Below are positions 13,595-21,063 of a stretch of DNA of 64,000 nt, one piece after another. A program made the translations under genes and the position numbers. Source of the DNA: Pseudomonas sp. S30. GTDB lineage: Bacteria > Pseudomonadota > Gammaproteobacteria > Pseudomonadales > Pseudomonadaceae. The stretch spans positions 248,001 to 312,000 of the forward strand of contig NZ_JACVTO010000001.1 of the NCBI RefSeq assembly GCF_016518545.1, given 5' to 3'. The stretch's first letter is position 1, and each line of letters starts with the position of its first letter. The notes beneath the pieces are model-generated. The model was not told the DNA's origin. It searched no databases and saw nothing but the letters and a program-made list of their open reading frames with translations.

Positions 13595-14977
13595 ATGTCA
13601 GCAAAACTCGATCTACCCCTACTGCCCAACAAACCTCTGTGGTTCAGCCACTGCCCGGCACGCGAGCGCCTCGAAGGGACCGTGGACGCCGACGTGGTCA
13701 TCGTCGGCGCTGGGTACACAGGGCTCTGGAGCGCTTACTACCTGCTCAAGAGCGACCCGTCGCTGCGTGTGGTGCTGCTCGACAGGCAGGAAGTCGGCTT
13801 CGGAGCCTCGGGACGCAACGGCGGCTGGGCCTCGGCCATTTTTCCCATTTCGCTGCAACGGGTGGCGCAGCTGTACTCGCACGACGCTGCGCTGCACTTG
13901 CAGGCGGCGATGAATGAAACCGTCGATGAAATCGGTCGAGTGCTGTCGTTGGAAGGCATCGAAGCCGACTATGCCAAGCAGGGCTTCGTTTCCCTGGCCC
14001 GAAGCGGCCCGCAGATGGCGCGGGCACAAGCGACCGTCGCCGCGTCGACGCGATTCGGACTGCCCGAGCAATGGCGTGTGCTCGACGCTACCCAGGCGCG
14101 AGCCAGTCTGGGCGCGCAGGACACGGTAGGCGCCCTCTACACGGAGCATTGCGCGCTGATCCATCCGGGCAAGCTGGTACACGGGCTGGCTGCGCGGGTA
14201 GAGCGTCTGGGCGCGAAGATCTACCACCACTCGACAGTGACCTCCATGACCCCCGGCCTGGTGCACACCGATCGCGGCTCGGTGCGCGCCGGGATGACCG
14301 TGCGCGCCACCGAGGCCTTCACTTCGCAGCAGCCGGACGGCTCACGCGCGGTCATCCCTTTGTATTCACTGGTGCTGGCCACCGAGCCGTTGCCGCCCGA
14401 GCGGCTGGCCAGCCTGGGACTCGACCATCGCATGGCTTTCAACGACATGCGCCACCTGCGGGTGTACGGCCAGGTCACCGCTGACGGCCGGCTGGTGTTC
14501 GGCGGTCGCGGCGCGCCCTACCGCTGGGGCTCCAAGATGTCGGCCGCTGCGGATCTGGTGGACCGTACCCATGCCAGGCTCTACGACACCCTGCTGGACT
14601 TCTTCCCAGCGCTGCACGATGCGCGCATCAGCCATCGCTGGGGTGGCGCGCTGGCCGTGTCGCGCGACTGGTGCCCGAGCGTGAGCATCGATCGCAGCCA
14701 GCGTCTGGCCTGGGCCGGCAACTACGTCGGTGACGGCGTGGCGACCAGCAACCTGGCCGGACGCATCCTGCGCAACCTCATCCTCGAACGGGACGAGCCC
14801 ATCAACGGTTTGCCTTTGGTCAACCACCGCTCGCCGGTCTGGGAGCGCGAGCCGCTGCGCTGGTTCGGGGTCAACGGTGGCCTGGCTGCAGCGTCCCTGA
14901 GCGACCTCGAAGAACGCCTGACCCATCAACCCTCACGCACCGCCAAGCTGCTGGAAAAGCTCACCGGTGCCCACTGA
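13595..14977 (+). CDS. FAD-dependent amine/amino-acid oxidase (PuuB/DAO family)
   Basis: 460 residues. An N-terminal Rossmann FAD motif, ADVVIVGAGYTGLWSAYYLL, sits near residue 30, followed by the second motif GFGASGRNGGWASAIFP characteristic of gamma-glutamylputrescine-oxidase-like enzymes, and a C-terminal WAGNYVGDGVATSNLAGRIL FAD contact. It is predicted to oxidise a primary or secondary amine to an aldehyde or imine with release of H2O2 or electrons. The start at 13595 has GGAAG upstream and gives the expected N-terminus (MSAKLDLPLLPNKPLW); an upstream in-frame ATG at 13547 lacks a site. Confidence 0.9.
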   Translation: MSAKLDLPLLPNKPLWFSHCPARERLEGTVDADVVIVGAGYTGLWSAYYLLKSDPSLRVVLLDRQEVGFGASGRNGGWASAIFPISLQRVAQLYSHDAALHLQAAMNETVDEIGRVLSLEGIEADYAKQGFVSLARSGPQMARAQATVAASTRFGLPEQWRVLDATQARASLGAQDTVGALYTEHCALIHPGKLVHGLAARVERLGAKIYHHSTVTSMTPGLVHTDRGSVRAGMTVRATEAFTSQQPDGSRAVIPLYSLVLATEPLPPERLASLGLDHRMAFNDMRHLRVYGQVTADGRLVFGGRGAPYRWGSKMSAAADLVDRTHARLYDTLLDFFPALHDARISHRWGGALAVSRDWCPSVSIDRSQRLAWAGNYVGDGVATSNLAGRILRNLILERDEPINGLPLVNHRSPVWEREPLRWFGVNGGLAAASLSDLEERLTHQPSRTAKLLEKLTGAH

Positions 14978-14992
14978 CCAGGAGAAATGCCC

Positions 14993-15343
14993 GTGCCTGC
15001 CTTCACCATCCTCAAGCATGCCAACCTCAAGACCCTTGCGCTGACGGGTGCCGGTCAGCGCGCCGGCGCCGACCGCGGCGATCCGCAGATCGCCGTACGA
15101 ACCCTGGCGCCAGATGCAGTGGGCAACCTCGGCGTATGGGAGTGCCAGCCCGGTGGCTGGCCGGTAGTCGATCGTCCCGACACCGAGTTCACCTACCTGC
15201 TCTGCGGCAAAGCGTTGCTGACCGACGACCAGACCGGCGAGGTGGTGGAAGTGAACGGTGGTGACCTGATCATCCTCCCGCCCGGCTGGAGCGGTCGCTG
15301 GGACGTGCTGGAAACCGTGCGCAAGGTCTACGCCATTTACTGA
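14993..15343 (+). CDS. Cupin (DUF861-type) protein
   Basis: 116 residues, a single small cupin barrel: [20 protein letters not shown], then [16 protein letters not shown] and [20 protein letters not shown], as in the (S)-ureidoglycine aminohydrolase/DUF861 cupins. Such cupins often accompany FAD amine oxidases; their role here is unknown. GTG at 14993 is chosen because GGAG at 14981-14984 is 8 bases away; the in-frame ATG at 14987 would leave only 2 bases. It starts 15 bases after the oxidase. Confidence 0.82.
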   Translation: MPAFTILKHANLKTLALTGAGQRAGADRGDPQIAVRTLAPDAVGNLGVWECQPGGWPVVDRPDTEFTYLLCGKALLTDDQTGEVVEVNGGDLIILPPGWSGRWDVLETVRKVYAIY

Positions 15344-15537
15344 TACCGCTGCACCCTCCGCACTGGTCGTGCAGCGCACCGCGATCGGCGGTGCGGCCAG
15401 ACCTGGACGCAGTCCTTGCCGGCGCGATCTCCAGGTCGATGACCGGCGCGCACGGCGCACGACAGGCGCGCCGGCTGCAGGCCCTGCGGCCTTCGGTCGG
15501 CCCACCCCCTGCTTTTCCACCCAACGAGACAACCACC

Positions 15538-17049
15538 ATGACTCAACGCATCACCAACTGGATCTGCGGCGCCCCGGCGAGCGCTTCGAGCGGCCAGGGG
15601 TCGCCCGTCTACAACCCTGCCACTGGCGCCGTGACTGGCCAGGTGCAACTGTCCAATGCACAGGACGTGGACGCCGCCGTAGCCTCGGCCAAGGCAGCCT
15701 TTCCCGCGTGGAGCAACCTCACCCCCCTGCGTCGCTCGCGCATACTGAACAGGTTTCTGGCACTGCTCAATGAGCATCGTGACGATCTCGCCCGGCTCAT
15801 CACCGCCGAACATGGCAAGGTCTTCACCGATGCCCAGGGCGAGGTCATGCGCGGGATCGAGATCGTCGAGTTCGCCTGCGGCGCGCCGCAGTTGCTGAAA
15901 ACCGACTTCACCGACCAGGTCAGCACCAACATCGACAACTGGGTCCTGCGCCAGCCGCTGGGCGTGGTCACTGGCATCACCCCGTTCAACTTCCCGGTGA
16001 TGGTGCCGATGTGGATGTTTCCCATGGCCTTGGCTACCGGCAACACCTTCGTGCTCAAGCCAAGCCCGCTGGACCCAAGTCCCAGTCTGTTCATGGCCGA
16101 CCTGCTCAAGCGTGCAGGCCTGCCCGACGGCGTATTCAATGTGGTGCAAGGCGACAAGGACGCGGTCCATGCACTGATCGAGCACCCCGATGTGCAGGCG
16201 GTGTCGTTCGTCGGCTCCACGCCGATCGCCAACCATATCTATGAGACCGGTGCCCGCCACGGCAAGCGCGTGCAAGCGCTGGGCGGGGCGAAGAATCATC
16301 TGGTGGTGATGCCCGATGCGGACATCGATCAGGTGGTCGATGCGTTGATCGGTGCAGCCTATGGATCGGCGGGCGAGCGCTGCATGGCGATCAGCGTGGC
16401 GGTGTTTGTCGGCGACGACACCGCGCAAAAGGTCATGCCCAAGCTGATCCAGCGGACTACCGAACTCAAGGTACTCAATGGCACCCATCAGCAAGCGGAA
16501 ATGGGACCGATCGTCACCCGTGCCGCGCTCGAACGCATCACCGGCTACATCGACCTGGGTGTCGAAGAAAGTGCCACGCTGTTGGTCGATGGTCGCAACT
16601 TCAACGGCCAGACCGCGGGCGAAGACTGCGGCGAAGGCTTCTGGCTGGGCGGCACGCTGTTCGACAACGTGACCCCGGACATGCGCATCTACAAGGAAGA
16701 AATCTTCGGCCCGGTACTGGCTTGCCTGCGGGTCAGGGATTTTGGTGAAGCCGTGGAGCTGATCAACGCTCATGAATTCGGCAATGGCGTAAGCCTGTAC
16801 ACCCGTGACGGACACATCGCCCGCGAATTCGGCCGGCGCATTCAGGTAGGCATGGTCGGCATCAACGTGCCGATCCCGGTGCCGATGGCCTGGCACGGCT
16901 TCGGCGGGTGGAAAAAAAGCCTGTTCGGTGACATGCACGCGTATGGCGAGGAAGGCGTACGCTTCTACACCAGACAGAAAAGCATCATGCAACGCTGGCC
17001 TCAGGGTACGTCACAGGGCGCAGAGTTCGCCATGCCGAGCAGTCACTGA
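15538..17049 (+). CDS. CoA-acylating aldehyde dehydrogenase, methylmalonate-semialdehyde dehydrogenase type
   Basis: 503 residues. It shows the MmsA-type pattern: [60 protein letters not shown] and the nucleophile region [19 protein letters not shown], where the cysteine of GERCMA is catalytic. The family converts (methyl)malonate semialdehyde to propionyl- or acetyl-CoA using NAD and CoA. With the oxidase upstream this suggests a substrate such as beta-alanine or 3-aminoisobutyrate, which is inference. The start at 15538 ([11 protein letters not shown]) gives the family N-terminus. The 194-bp gap before it contains no gene. Confidence 0.9.
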   Translation: MTQRITNWICGAPASASSGQGSPVYNPATGAVTGQVQLSNAQDVDAAVASAKAAFPAWSNLTPLRRSRILNRFLALLNEHRDDLARLITAEHGKVFTDAQGEVMRGIEIVEFACGAPQLLKTDFTDQVSTNIDNWVLRQPLGVVTGITPFNFPVMVPMWMFPMALATGNTFVLKPSPLDPSPSLFMADLLKRAGLPDGVFNVVQGDKDAVHALIEHPDVQAVSFVGSTPIANHIYETGARHGKRVQALGGAKNHLVVMPDADIDQVVDALIGAAYGSAGERCMAISVAVFVGDDTAQKVMPKLIQRTTELKVLNGTHQQAEMGPIVTRAALERITGYIDLGVEESATLLVDGRNFNGQTAGEDCGEGFWLGGTLFDNVTPDMRIYKEEIFGPVLACLRVRDFGEAVELINAHEFGNGVSLYTRDGHIAREFGRRIQVGMVGINVPIPVPMAWHGFGGWKKSLFGDMHAYGEEGVRFYTRQKSIMQRWPQGTSQGAEFAMPSSH

Positions 17050-17059
17050 GACCACCCGA

Positions 17060-17093
17060 CCCCGCTGTGCAGGACTGTGCGCGCACAGCGGGG
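17060..17093. terminator. Terminator-like hairpin between convergent aldehyde dehydrogenase and pucR genes
   Basis: Perfect 11-bp stem CCCCGCTGTGC / GCACAGCGGGG with a 12-base loop, between the stops of two convergent genes. No long T-run on either strand, so termination strength is uncertain. Confidence 0.55.
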
Positions 17094-17106
17094 ATCTGCT
17101 GTCGGT

Positions 17107-18549
17107 TCAAGGCTGGCCGAGCAGGTCGCTGTTTCTGCCCGCCTCCAGAGCGATCCAGAAACGCGCGATGCCCTGCGTAGTGGTGGGCTTGATACCGGTG
17201 AGCTGCTCCACCAGCTTGAGGCGGTAGACCAGGGTCTGGCGATGAATGCCCAGGTCGAAAGCGGTGGCCTTCCAACTGCCATCGTTGCGCAGGAACGCCG
17301 TCAGTGTCGGTAGCAGTGCCGCATTCTGCAGGCGGTCATGTGCGATCAGCGGACCCAGGTAGCGGCCCACCAGAGCCCGCGCTTCGGCCAGCGATTTGGG
17401 CGCCATGATCAGGCCCAGCTCAGCTTCGCCATAACGCAGCCGAGCCCTGCCCAGGTCCTCGGCCTGGCTCAGCGCCAACCGGGCCTGGCGGACACTTTCA
17501 TGCACACCGGTGGCCATGGCGATGGGCGCGCTGATACCCATGACCGTGCCTGCACCCAGGTTGCGCTCCAGGACATCCAGCAAGGCGGGGTCGTCCCGAC
17601 AGATCATCAGCAACAGGCCCTGCTCGACGCTCATCAGCGGACAGGCCTGGTGAAAGTCCGGGGCATGGTGCAGCTCGCTCACCGGCCACAGGCCTTTGTC
17701 ATCCGTACGCACCGCCAGGCTGACCAAGGTGCCGGTGAGGCCTCGGCGCTCGAGCATCGGCAACGCCAGTTTCAGTTCCGCAGTGTCCAGCAAGGTGTGC
17801 AGCAGCGCTGCGCTTTCCTCGCGCTGCTGATCGCGATTGATCATCAGCCGCTCGATTTCCACCGCCAGCAGGCCGACCAGGGAGCGCACCAGCATCGAGT
17901 CGTCACCGTTGCGCCGGGCCTGCCGACTCATCAGGAGATTGGTGCGCACCCGGCCTGCGATCGGAATGCGCTCGCCCTGTCGCTGGAGGGCCGGCGTGGC
18001 ACCTGCCGTGCTGACCAGTAGCGCACCGCTGACAGCATCTTCCAGGGCCAGGTTCATGTTCAGCGAGTTGGCCAGGATCAACAGACGGCCGCCCAGATCG
18101 GGAGCCTGGCGCAGCGCCTGGGCGTAGGTCTGGAACAGTCGCTCGCTGGCATTGAAGCGCTCGCGCTGGGCCTGGAGCACACTTTCGATCACGTGGTGGG
18201 ACAGCTTGACGAACTCCAGCTCGAAACTCGCAAGCACAATGGGGAACAGCAACAGCTCGGCAGCGTCCAGCATCGCCTGCGAAGGCGCAGGCGCAGCGGG
18301 GCAAGGCGCGATGACCAGCGCGCTGGCGTTGCTCTGCACGAGCTGCCGAAGCCAGGCCACCTGGGCCTCGGCGGCCTCGGGCAGGCCGAGCCCGGTGGTC
18401 ATGACCAGATCACCGGGCGAGACCCAGCGCCACGGGTCAGGTAGCTCCACGGTATGCGCCCAGTTGATGACGCGACGGCTACCGCCCGCGCCAGCGGCGA
18501 TCTGCAGTTGAAGCCGCTCGATGGCGACCAGGTCTTCGACTGTGAGCAT
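17107..18549 (-). CDS. PucR family transcriptional regulator
   Basis: 480 residues. The N-terminal PucR domain (MLTVEDLVAIERLQLQIAAG and the WVSPGDLVMTTGLGLPEAAE segment) is followed by a middle GGDEF-like/sensor region and the C-terminal PucR helix-turn-helix: ALLPTLTAFLRNDGSWKATA then FDLGIHRQTLVYRLKLVEQL and GIK. PucR proteins regulate nitrogen-compound catabolism. Convergent position at the end of the permease/oxidase/dehydrogenase operon suggests it controls that operon. The start at 18549 (MLTVEDLV) is the family start; a longer reading from 18609 adds 20 unrelated residues. Confidence 0.9.
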   Translation of the reverse strand: MLTVEDLVAIERLQLQIAAGAGGSRRVINWAHTVELPDPWRWVSPGDLVMTTGLGLPEAAEAQVAWLRQLVQSNASALVIAPCPAAPAPSQAMLDAAELLLFPIVLASFELEFVKLSHHVIESVLQAQRERFNASERLFQTYAQALRQAPDLGGRLLILANSLNMNLALEDAVSGALLVSTAGATPALQRQGERIPIAGRVRTNLLMSRQARRNGDDSMLVRSLVGLLAVEIERLMINRDQQREESAALLHTLLDTAELKLALPMLERRGLTGTLVSLAVRTDDKGLWPVSELHHAPDFHQACPLMSVEQGLLLMICRDDPALLDVLERNLGAGTVMGISAPIAMATGVHESVRQARLALSQAEDLGRARLRYGEAELGLIMAPKSLAEARALVGRYLGPLIAHDRLQNAALLPTLTAFLRNDGSWKATAFDLGIHRQTLVYRLKLVEQLTGIKPTTTQGIARFWIALEAGRNSDLLGQP

Positions 18550-18614
18550 GGTGGTTGGTCGTGTCCGTACCCAGTGAAACAATCCGACATCGGGGTGACA
18601 AGCGTGCAACGGCC

Positions 18615-19052
18615 CTACCGGGCCGACTCGTCGTCCCGCGTCCCGTGCGTGGCCTCATAGGCGCGACGCGACGCCGCGATGGTCTGGCGATGCCGCTCGG
18701 CCCACAACCACACCCCGCAAAACGCCTCCCCCAGGCTCATGCCCATTTCAGTCAGGCGGTATTCCACCTTCGGTGGCACGACCGGGTAGACCGTGCGCAG
18801 CAACAGCCCGTCCGCCTCCATCTGCCGCACGGTCTTGGTCAGCATCTTCTGGCTGACGTTGCCCACGTGCGCAGCCAGTTGCGTGAAGCGCAGGCAGCCC
18901 TGCTCGGCGAGCGCCTCGATGACCAGCATCGTCCACTTGTCGGCGACACGACCGATGATCTCGCGCACCAGTTGCTCCAGCTCCGGGTCGACCTTGTCGT
19001 CGCCATGGGGCCACGCAGGGCGGCGCAGTGCAGGTCGGGTGTGATCGCTCAT
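18615..19052 (-). CDS. HxlR family transcriptional regulator
   Basis: 145 residues with the complete winged-helix of the HxlR group: VREIIGRVADKWTMLVIEAL, RFTQLAAHVGNVSQKMLTKT and VEYRLTEMGMSLGEAF. Members repress a neighbouring oxidoreductase and often respond to aldehydes or oxidants. There is no conserved N-terminal cysteine to suggest redox sensing; one cysteine is in GCLRFTQ and one in FCGVW. The start at 19052 begins MSDHTRPALRR. It is divergent from an SDR gene across a 117-bp gap, the standard arrangement for regulator and target. Confidence 0.9.
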   Translation of the reverse strand: MSDHTRPALRRPAWPHGDDKVDPELEQLVREIIGRVADKWTMLVIEALAEQGCLRFTQLAAHVGNVSQKMLTKTVRQMEADGLLLRTVYPVVPPKVEYRLTEMGMSLGEAFCGVWLWAERHRQTIAASRRAYEATHGTRDDESAR

Positions 19053-19169
19053 CTGCAAGGTTTCCTCACGGTAAGTACGGCACTTTTCGGCGCGTACTTC
19101 CGCAGCACGCTCCAGGGAACTAGGGTACTGCATGTAGCCCCCTCTTACTCCACCACACAGGTAGCGATC

Positions 19170-19937
19170 ATGCACACCACAGGCAATACCCTTCTGGTCA
19201 CCGGCGGCGGTAGCGGGATCGGTCTCGAACTGGCCAAGGCGTTCATGGCCCTGGGCAACGAGGTGATCATCGCTGGAAGGCGCGAATCGGTACTGCAGCG
19301 ACAGGTGGCTGACCATCCCGGGCTGCATTACAAGGTGCTCGATGTCACCAATGCCAACGACATCGAACGCGTCACGCGAGAACTGCTTGGCGACTACCCC
19401 CGCCTGAACGCCGTGCTGCATGCGGCGGGAATCATGCGCGGCGAATCGTTGAAGGTCGGCGCCAGCGAGCTGGAAGAGACCGTCGCGACCAATCTGCTGG
19501 GGCCCATCCGGCTGAACGATGCGCTGATGCCGCATTTTCTCCAACAGCCTCATGCGGCGGTGATCACCGTGTCCTCAGGCTTGGCCTTCCTGCCGCTGGC
19601 GCTCACGCCCAGCTACAGCGCGACCAAAGCGGCGATTCATTCCTACAGCCAGTCCCTGCGCTATCAGCTCAAGAACACCCACGTGCAGGTGCACGAAATC
19701 GTGCCGCCCTATGTGCAGACCGAACTGATGGGCGAGCGCCAGGCGAACGACCCTCAGGCTATGCCGCTGCGTGCGTTCATCGATGAAGTGATGGCAATCT
19801 TGCAACGCACGCCCGAGGCCGAGGAAATTCTGGTGGAGCGGGTCAAGCCGCTGCGCTTCGCCGAGCGTGGGGACGACTACCCAGCGTTTTTCCAGCGCTT
19901 CAATGATCAGATGGCTGCGGCGCGTGAGGGAGAGTGA
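19170..19937 (+). CDS. Short-chain dehydrogenase/reductase (DltE-like)
   Basis: 255 residues, classical SDR. The cofactor motif TLLVTGGGSGIGLELAKAF is at the N-terminus, ALHAAGIMRG corresponds to the NAG region, serine in VITVSSGLAFLPLA and Tyr/Lys in PSYSATKAAIHSYS complete the catalytic set. An acidic residue after strand 2 is absent (IIAGRRESVL has arginines), which favours NADPH. Substrate unknown. Its divergent partner is the HxlR regulator, likely its repressor. Confidence 0.9.
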   Translation: MHTTGNTLLVTGGGSGIGLELAKAFMALGNEVIIAGRRESVLQRQVADHPGLHYKVLDVTNANDIERVTRELLGDYPRLNAVLHAAGIMRGESLKVGASELEETVATNLLGPIRLNDALMPHFLQQPHAAVITVSSGLAFLPLALTPSYSATKAAIHSYSQSLRYQLKNTHVQVHEIVPPYVQTELMGERQANDPQAMPLRAFIDEVMAILQRTPEAEEILVERVKPLRFAERGDDYPAFFQRFNDQMAAAREGE

Positions 19938-20071
19938 GCCAGGCAGATGACGGTGCGGGGTGGCGAGGCGCGGGGTGGCCTAGCCCCGTTGGAAGGCGAA
20001 CAGGTGTGGCGCCTTTGTTGCGGTCACCAGGGCTGCGCAGGCTGTCATCAGTGCTGCGCAGGAACAATCGG

Positions 20072-20090
20072 TCTTTACCGGTTCTTTACC
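20072..20090. promoter_or_regulatory. Tandem 8-bp direct repeat with 11-bp period
   Basis: TCTTTACC occurs at 20072-20079 and again at 20083-20090, spaced by exactly 11 bp. This is the geometry of OmpR-family response-regulator sites (PhoP, PmrA type). It lies about 124 bp upstream of the RcnB-like gene. No regulator is nearby. Confidence 0.35.
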
Positions 20091-20213
20091 TCGCGGCTTC
20101 GACTTCTTCGCGCAAAACAGGGTCTGAAGGATCAGTTGCACCTGCTCGGCCCAGGCACGATGACCCGCTGCCGGCCAGGTGCCGTAGATCCGAATACGAG
20201 GAGAAGACCCTTG

Positions 20214-20678
20214 ATGAAAAAGCACCTGACGATACTGTGCACCTTGCTGATGCTCGGCGCGCCGCTGGCCAGCTTCGCCCAACCCGGCCCCGGGCCGGAC
20301 GGTCGTGATGGCGGCCGCCCGGGCGGCCAGCAGCAGGGGCCGCAGGGCGGGCCTCAGCAACCAGGGTCACAACCTGGCCAGCCGAGCCGAGGCCAACCGC
20401 AGCCCCAAGGCGATGCGCACCCTCGCGGCGGCGGTCATCCTGCCTACCGCGACGAGGGCTTCCGACCGCAGGCCGGTATGCCCGTGCCGCATCAGCAGTG
20501 GCAGCGCGGCCGCGTGGTCGAGCCGCAGTACCGCGAGGACCGCTACTGGGTGACCGATTGGCGCGCGCGCCAGCTGTCGGCGCCTCCACCTGACCACCGT
20601 TGGCTGCGCATCAATGGGGACTACGTGCTGGTGGCCATCGCCACGGGCGTGATCACCAGTATCCTCACCGGCTACTGA
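20214..20678 (+). CDS. RcnB family secreted protein
   Basis: 154 residues. Signal peptide MKKHLTILCTLLMLGAPLAS with cleavage after ASFA, then a disordered Gly/Pro/Gln-rich stretch (about residues 24-75) and the C-terminal RcnB-like module: RYWVTDWRARQLSAPPPDHR, WLRING, DYVLVAIATGVITSIL. RcnB proteins are periplasmic and linked to metal homeostasis in E. coli; the role of the Pseudomonas versions is not established. The start has AGGAGAAG upstream. Convergent with nirD. Confidence 0.85.
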   Translation: MKKHLTILCTLLMLGAPLASFAQPGPGPDGRDGGRPGGQQQGPQGGPQQPGSQPGQPSRGQPQPQGDAHPRGGGHPAYRDEGFRPQAGMPVPHQQWQRGRVVEPQYREDRYWVTDWRARQLSAPPPDHRWLRINGDYVLVAIATGVITSILTGY

Positions 20679-20694
20679 GCCGCACCGGCCAAGG

Positions 20695-21063
20695 TCACCG
20701 TGCGCGCACCTCCACGTCATCGCCGTTGAGCCGCGCAGCCCACACCTGCAGCCGCTGCTCGGGGGCTTCCACACAGATGCCCTGCTCCAGATCGAAATGC
20801 TGTTTGTACAAGGGCGCCGTGACCACCAGCCGGCCGGCCAGGGTGCCGATCAGCCCCCGACCGATCACGTTGGCGCCTGATCGTGGATCGCGGTTCTGCA
20901 CGGCGTACACCTTGTCCTCACCTTGGCCGGGCACATGAAACAAGGCGATCTGCACACCCTGCCACAGCGCGACGACGCCTGAATGGGCCACCAGGTCCTG
21001 GCGGCTGCACACGCGTACCCACTCCAGGCCGATGTCAGCTTTCTGCATGTTCAAAAGGGTCAT
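20695..21063 (-). CDS. nirD: Assimilatory nitrite reductase small subunit
   Basis: 122 residues, Rieske-like fold of NirD without the cluster ligands: LVAHSGVVALWQGVQIALFH, VYAVQNRDPRSGANVIGRGL, and PLYKQHFDLEQGICVEAPEQ. It partners NirB in NADH-dependent reduction of nitrite to ammonium in the cytoplasm. Its ATG overlaps the nirB stop by one base (TGATG), so translation is coupled. It ends the minus-strand nirBD operon and faces the RcnB-like gene. Confidence 0.93.
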   Translation of the reverse strand: MTLLNMQKADIGLEWVRVCSRQDLVAHSGVVALWQGVQIALFHVPGQGEDKVYAVQNRDPRSGANVIGRGLIGTLAGRLVVTAPLYKQHFDLEQGICVEAPEQRLQVWAARLNGDDVEVRAR

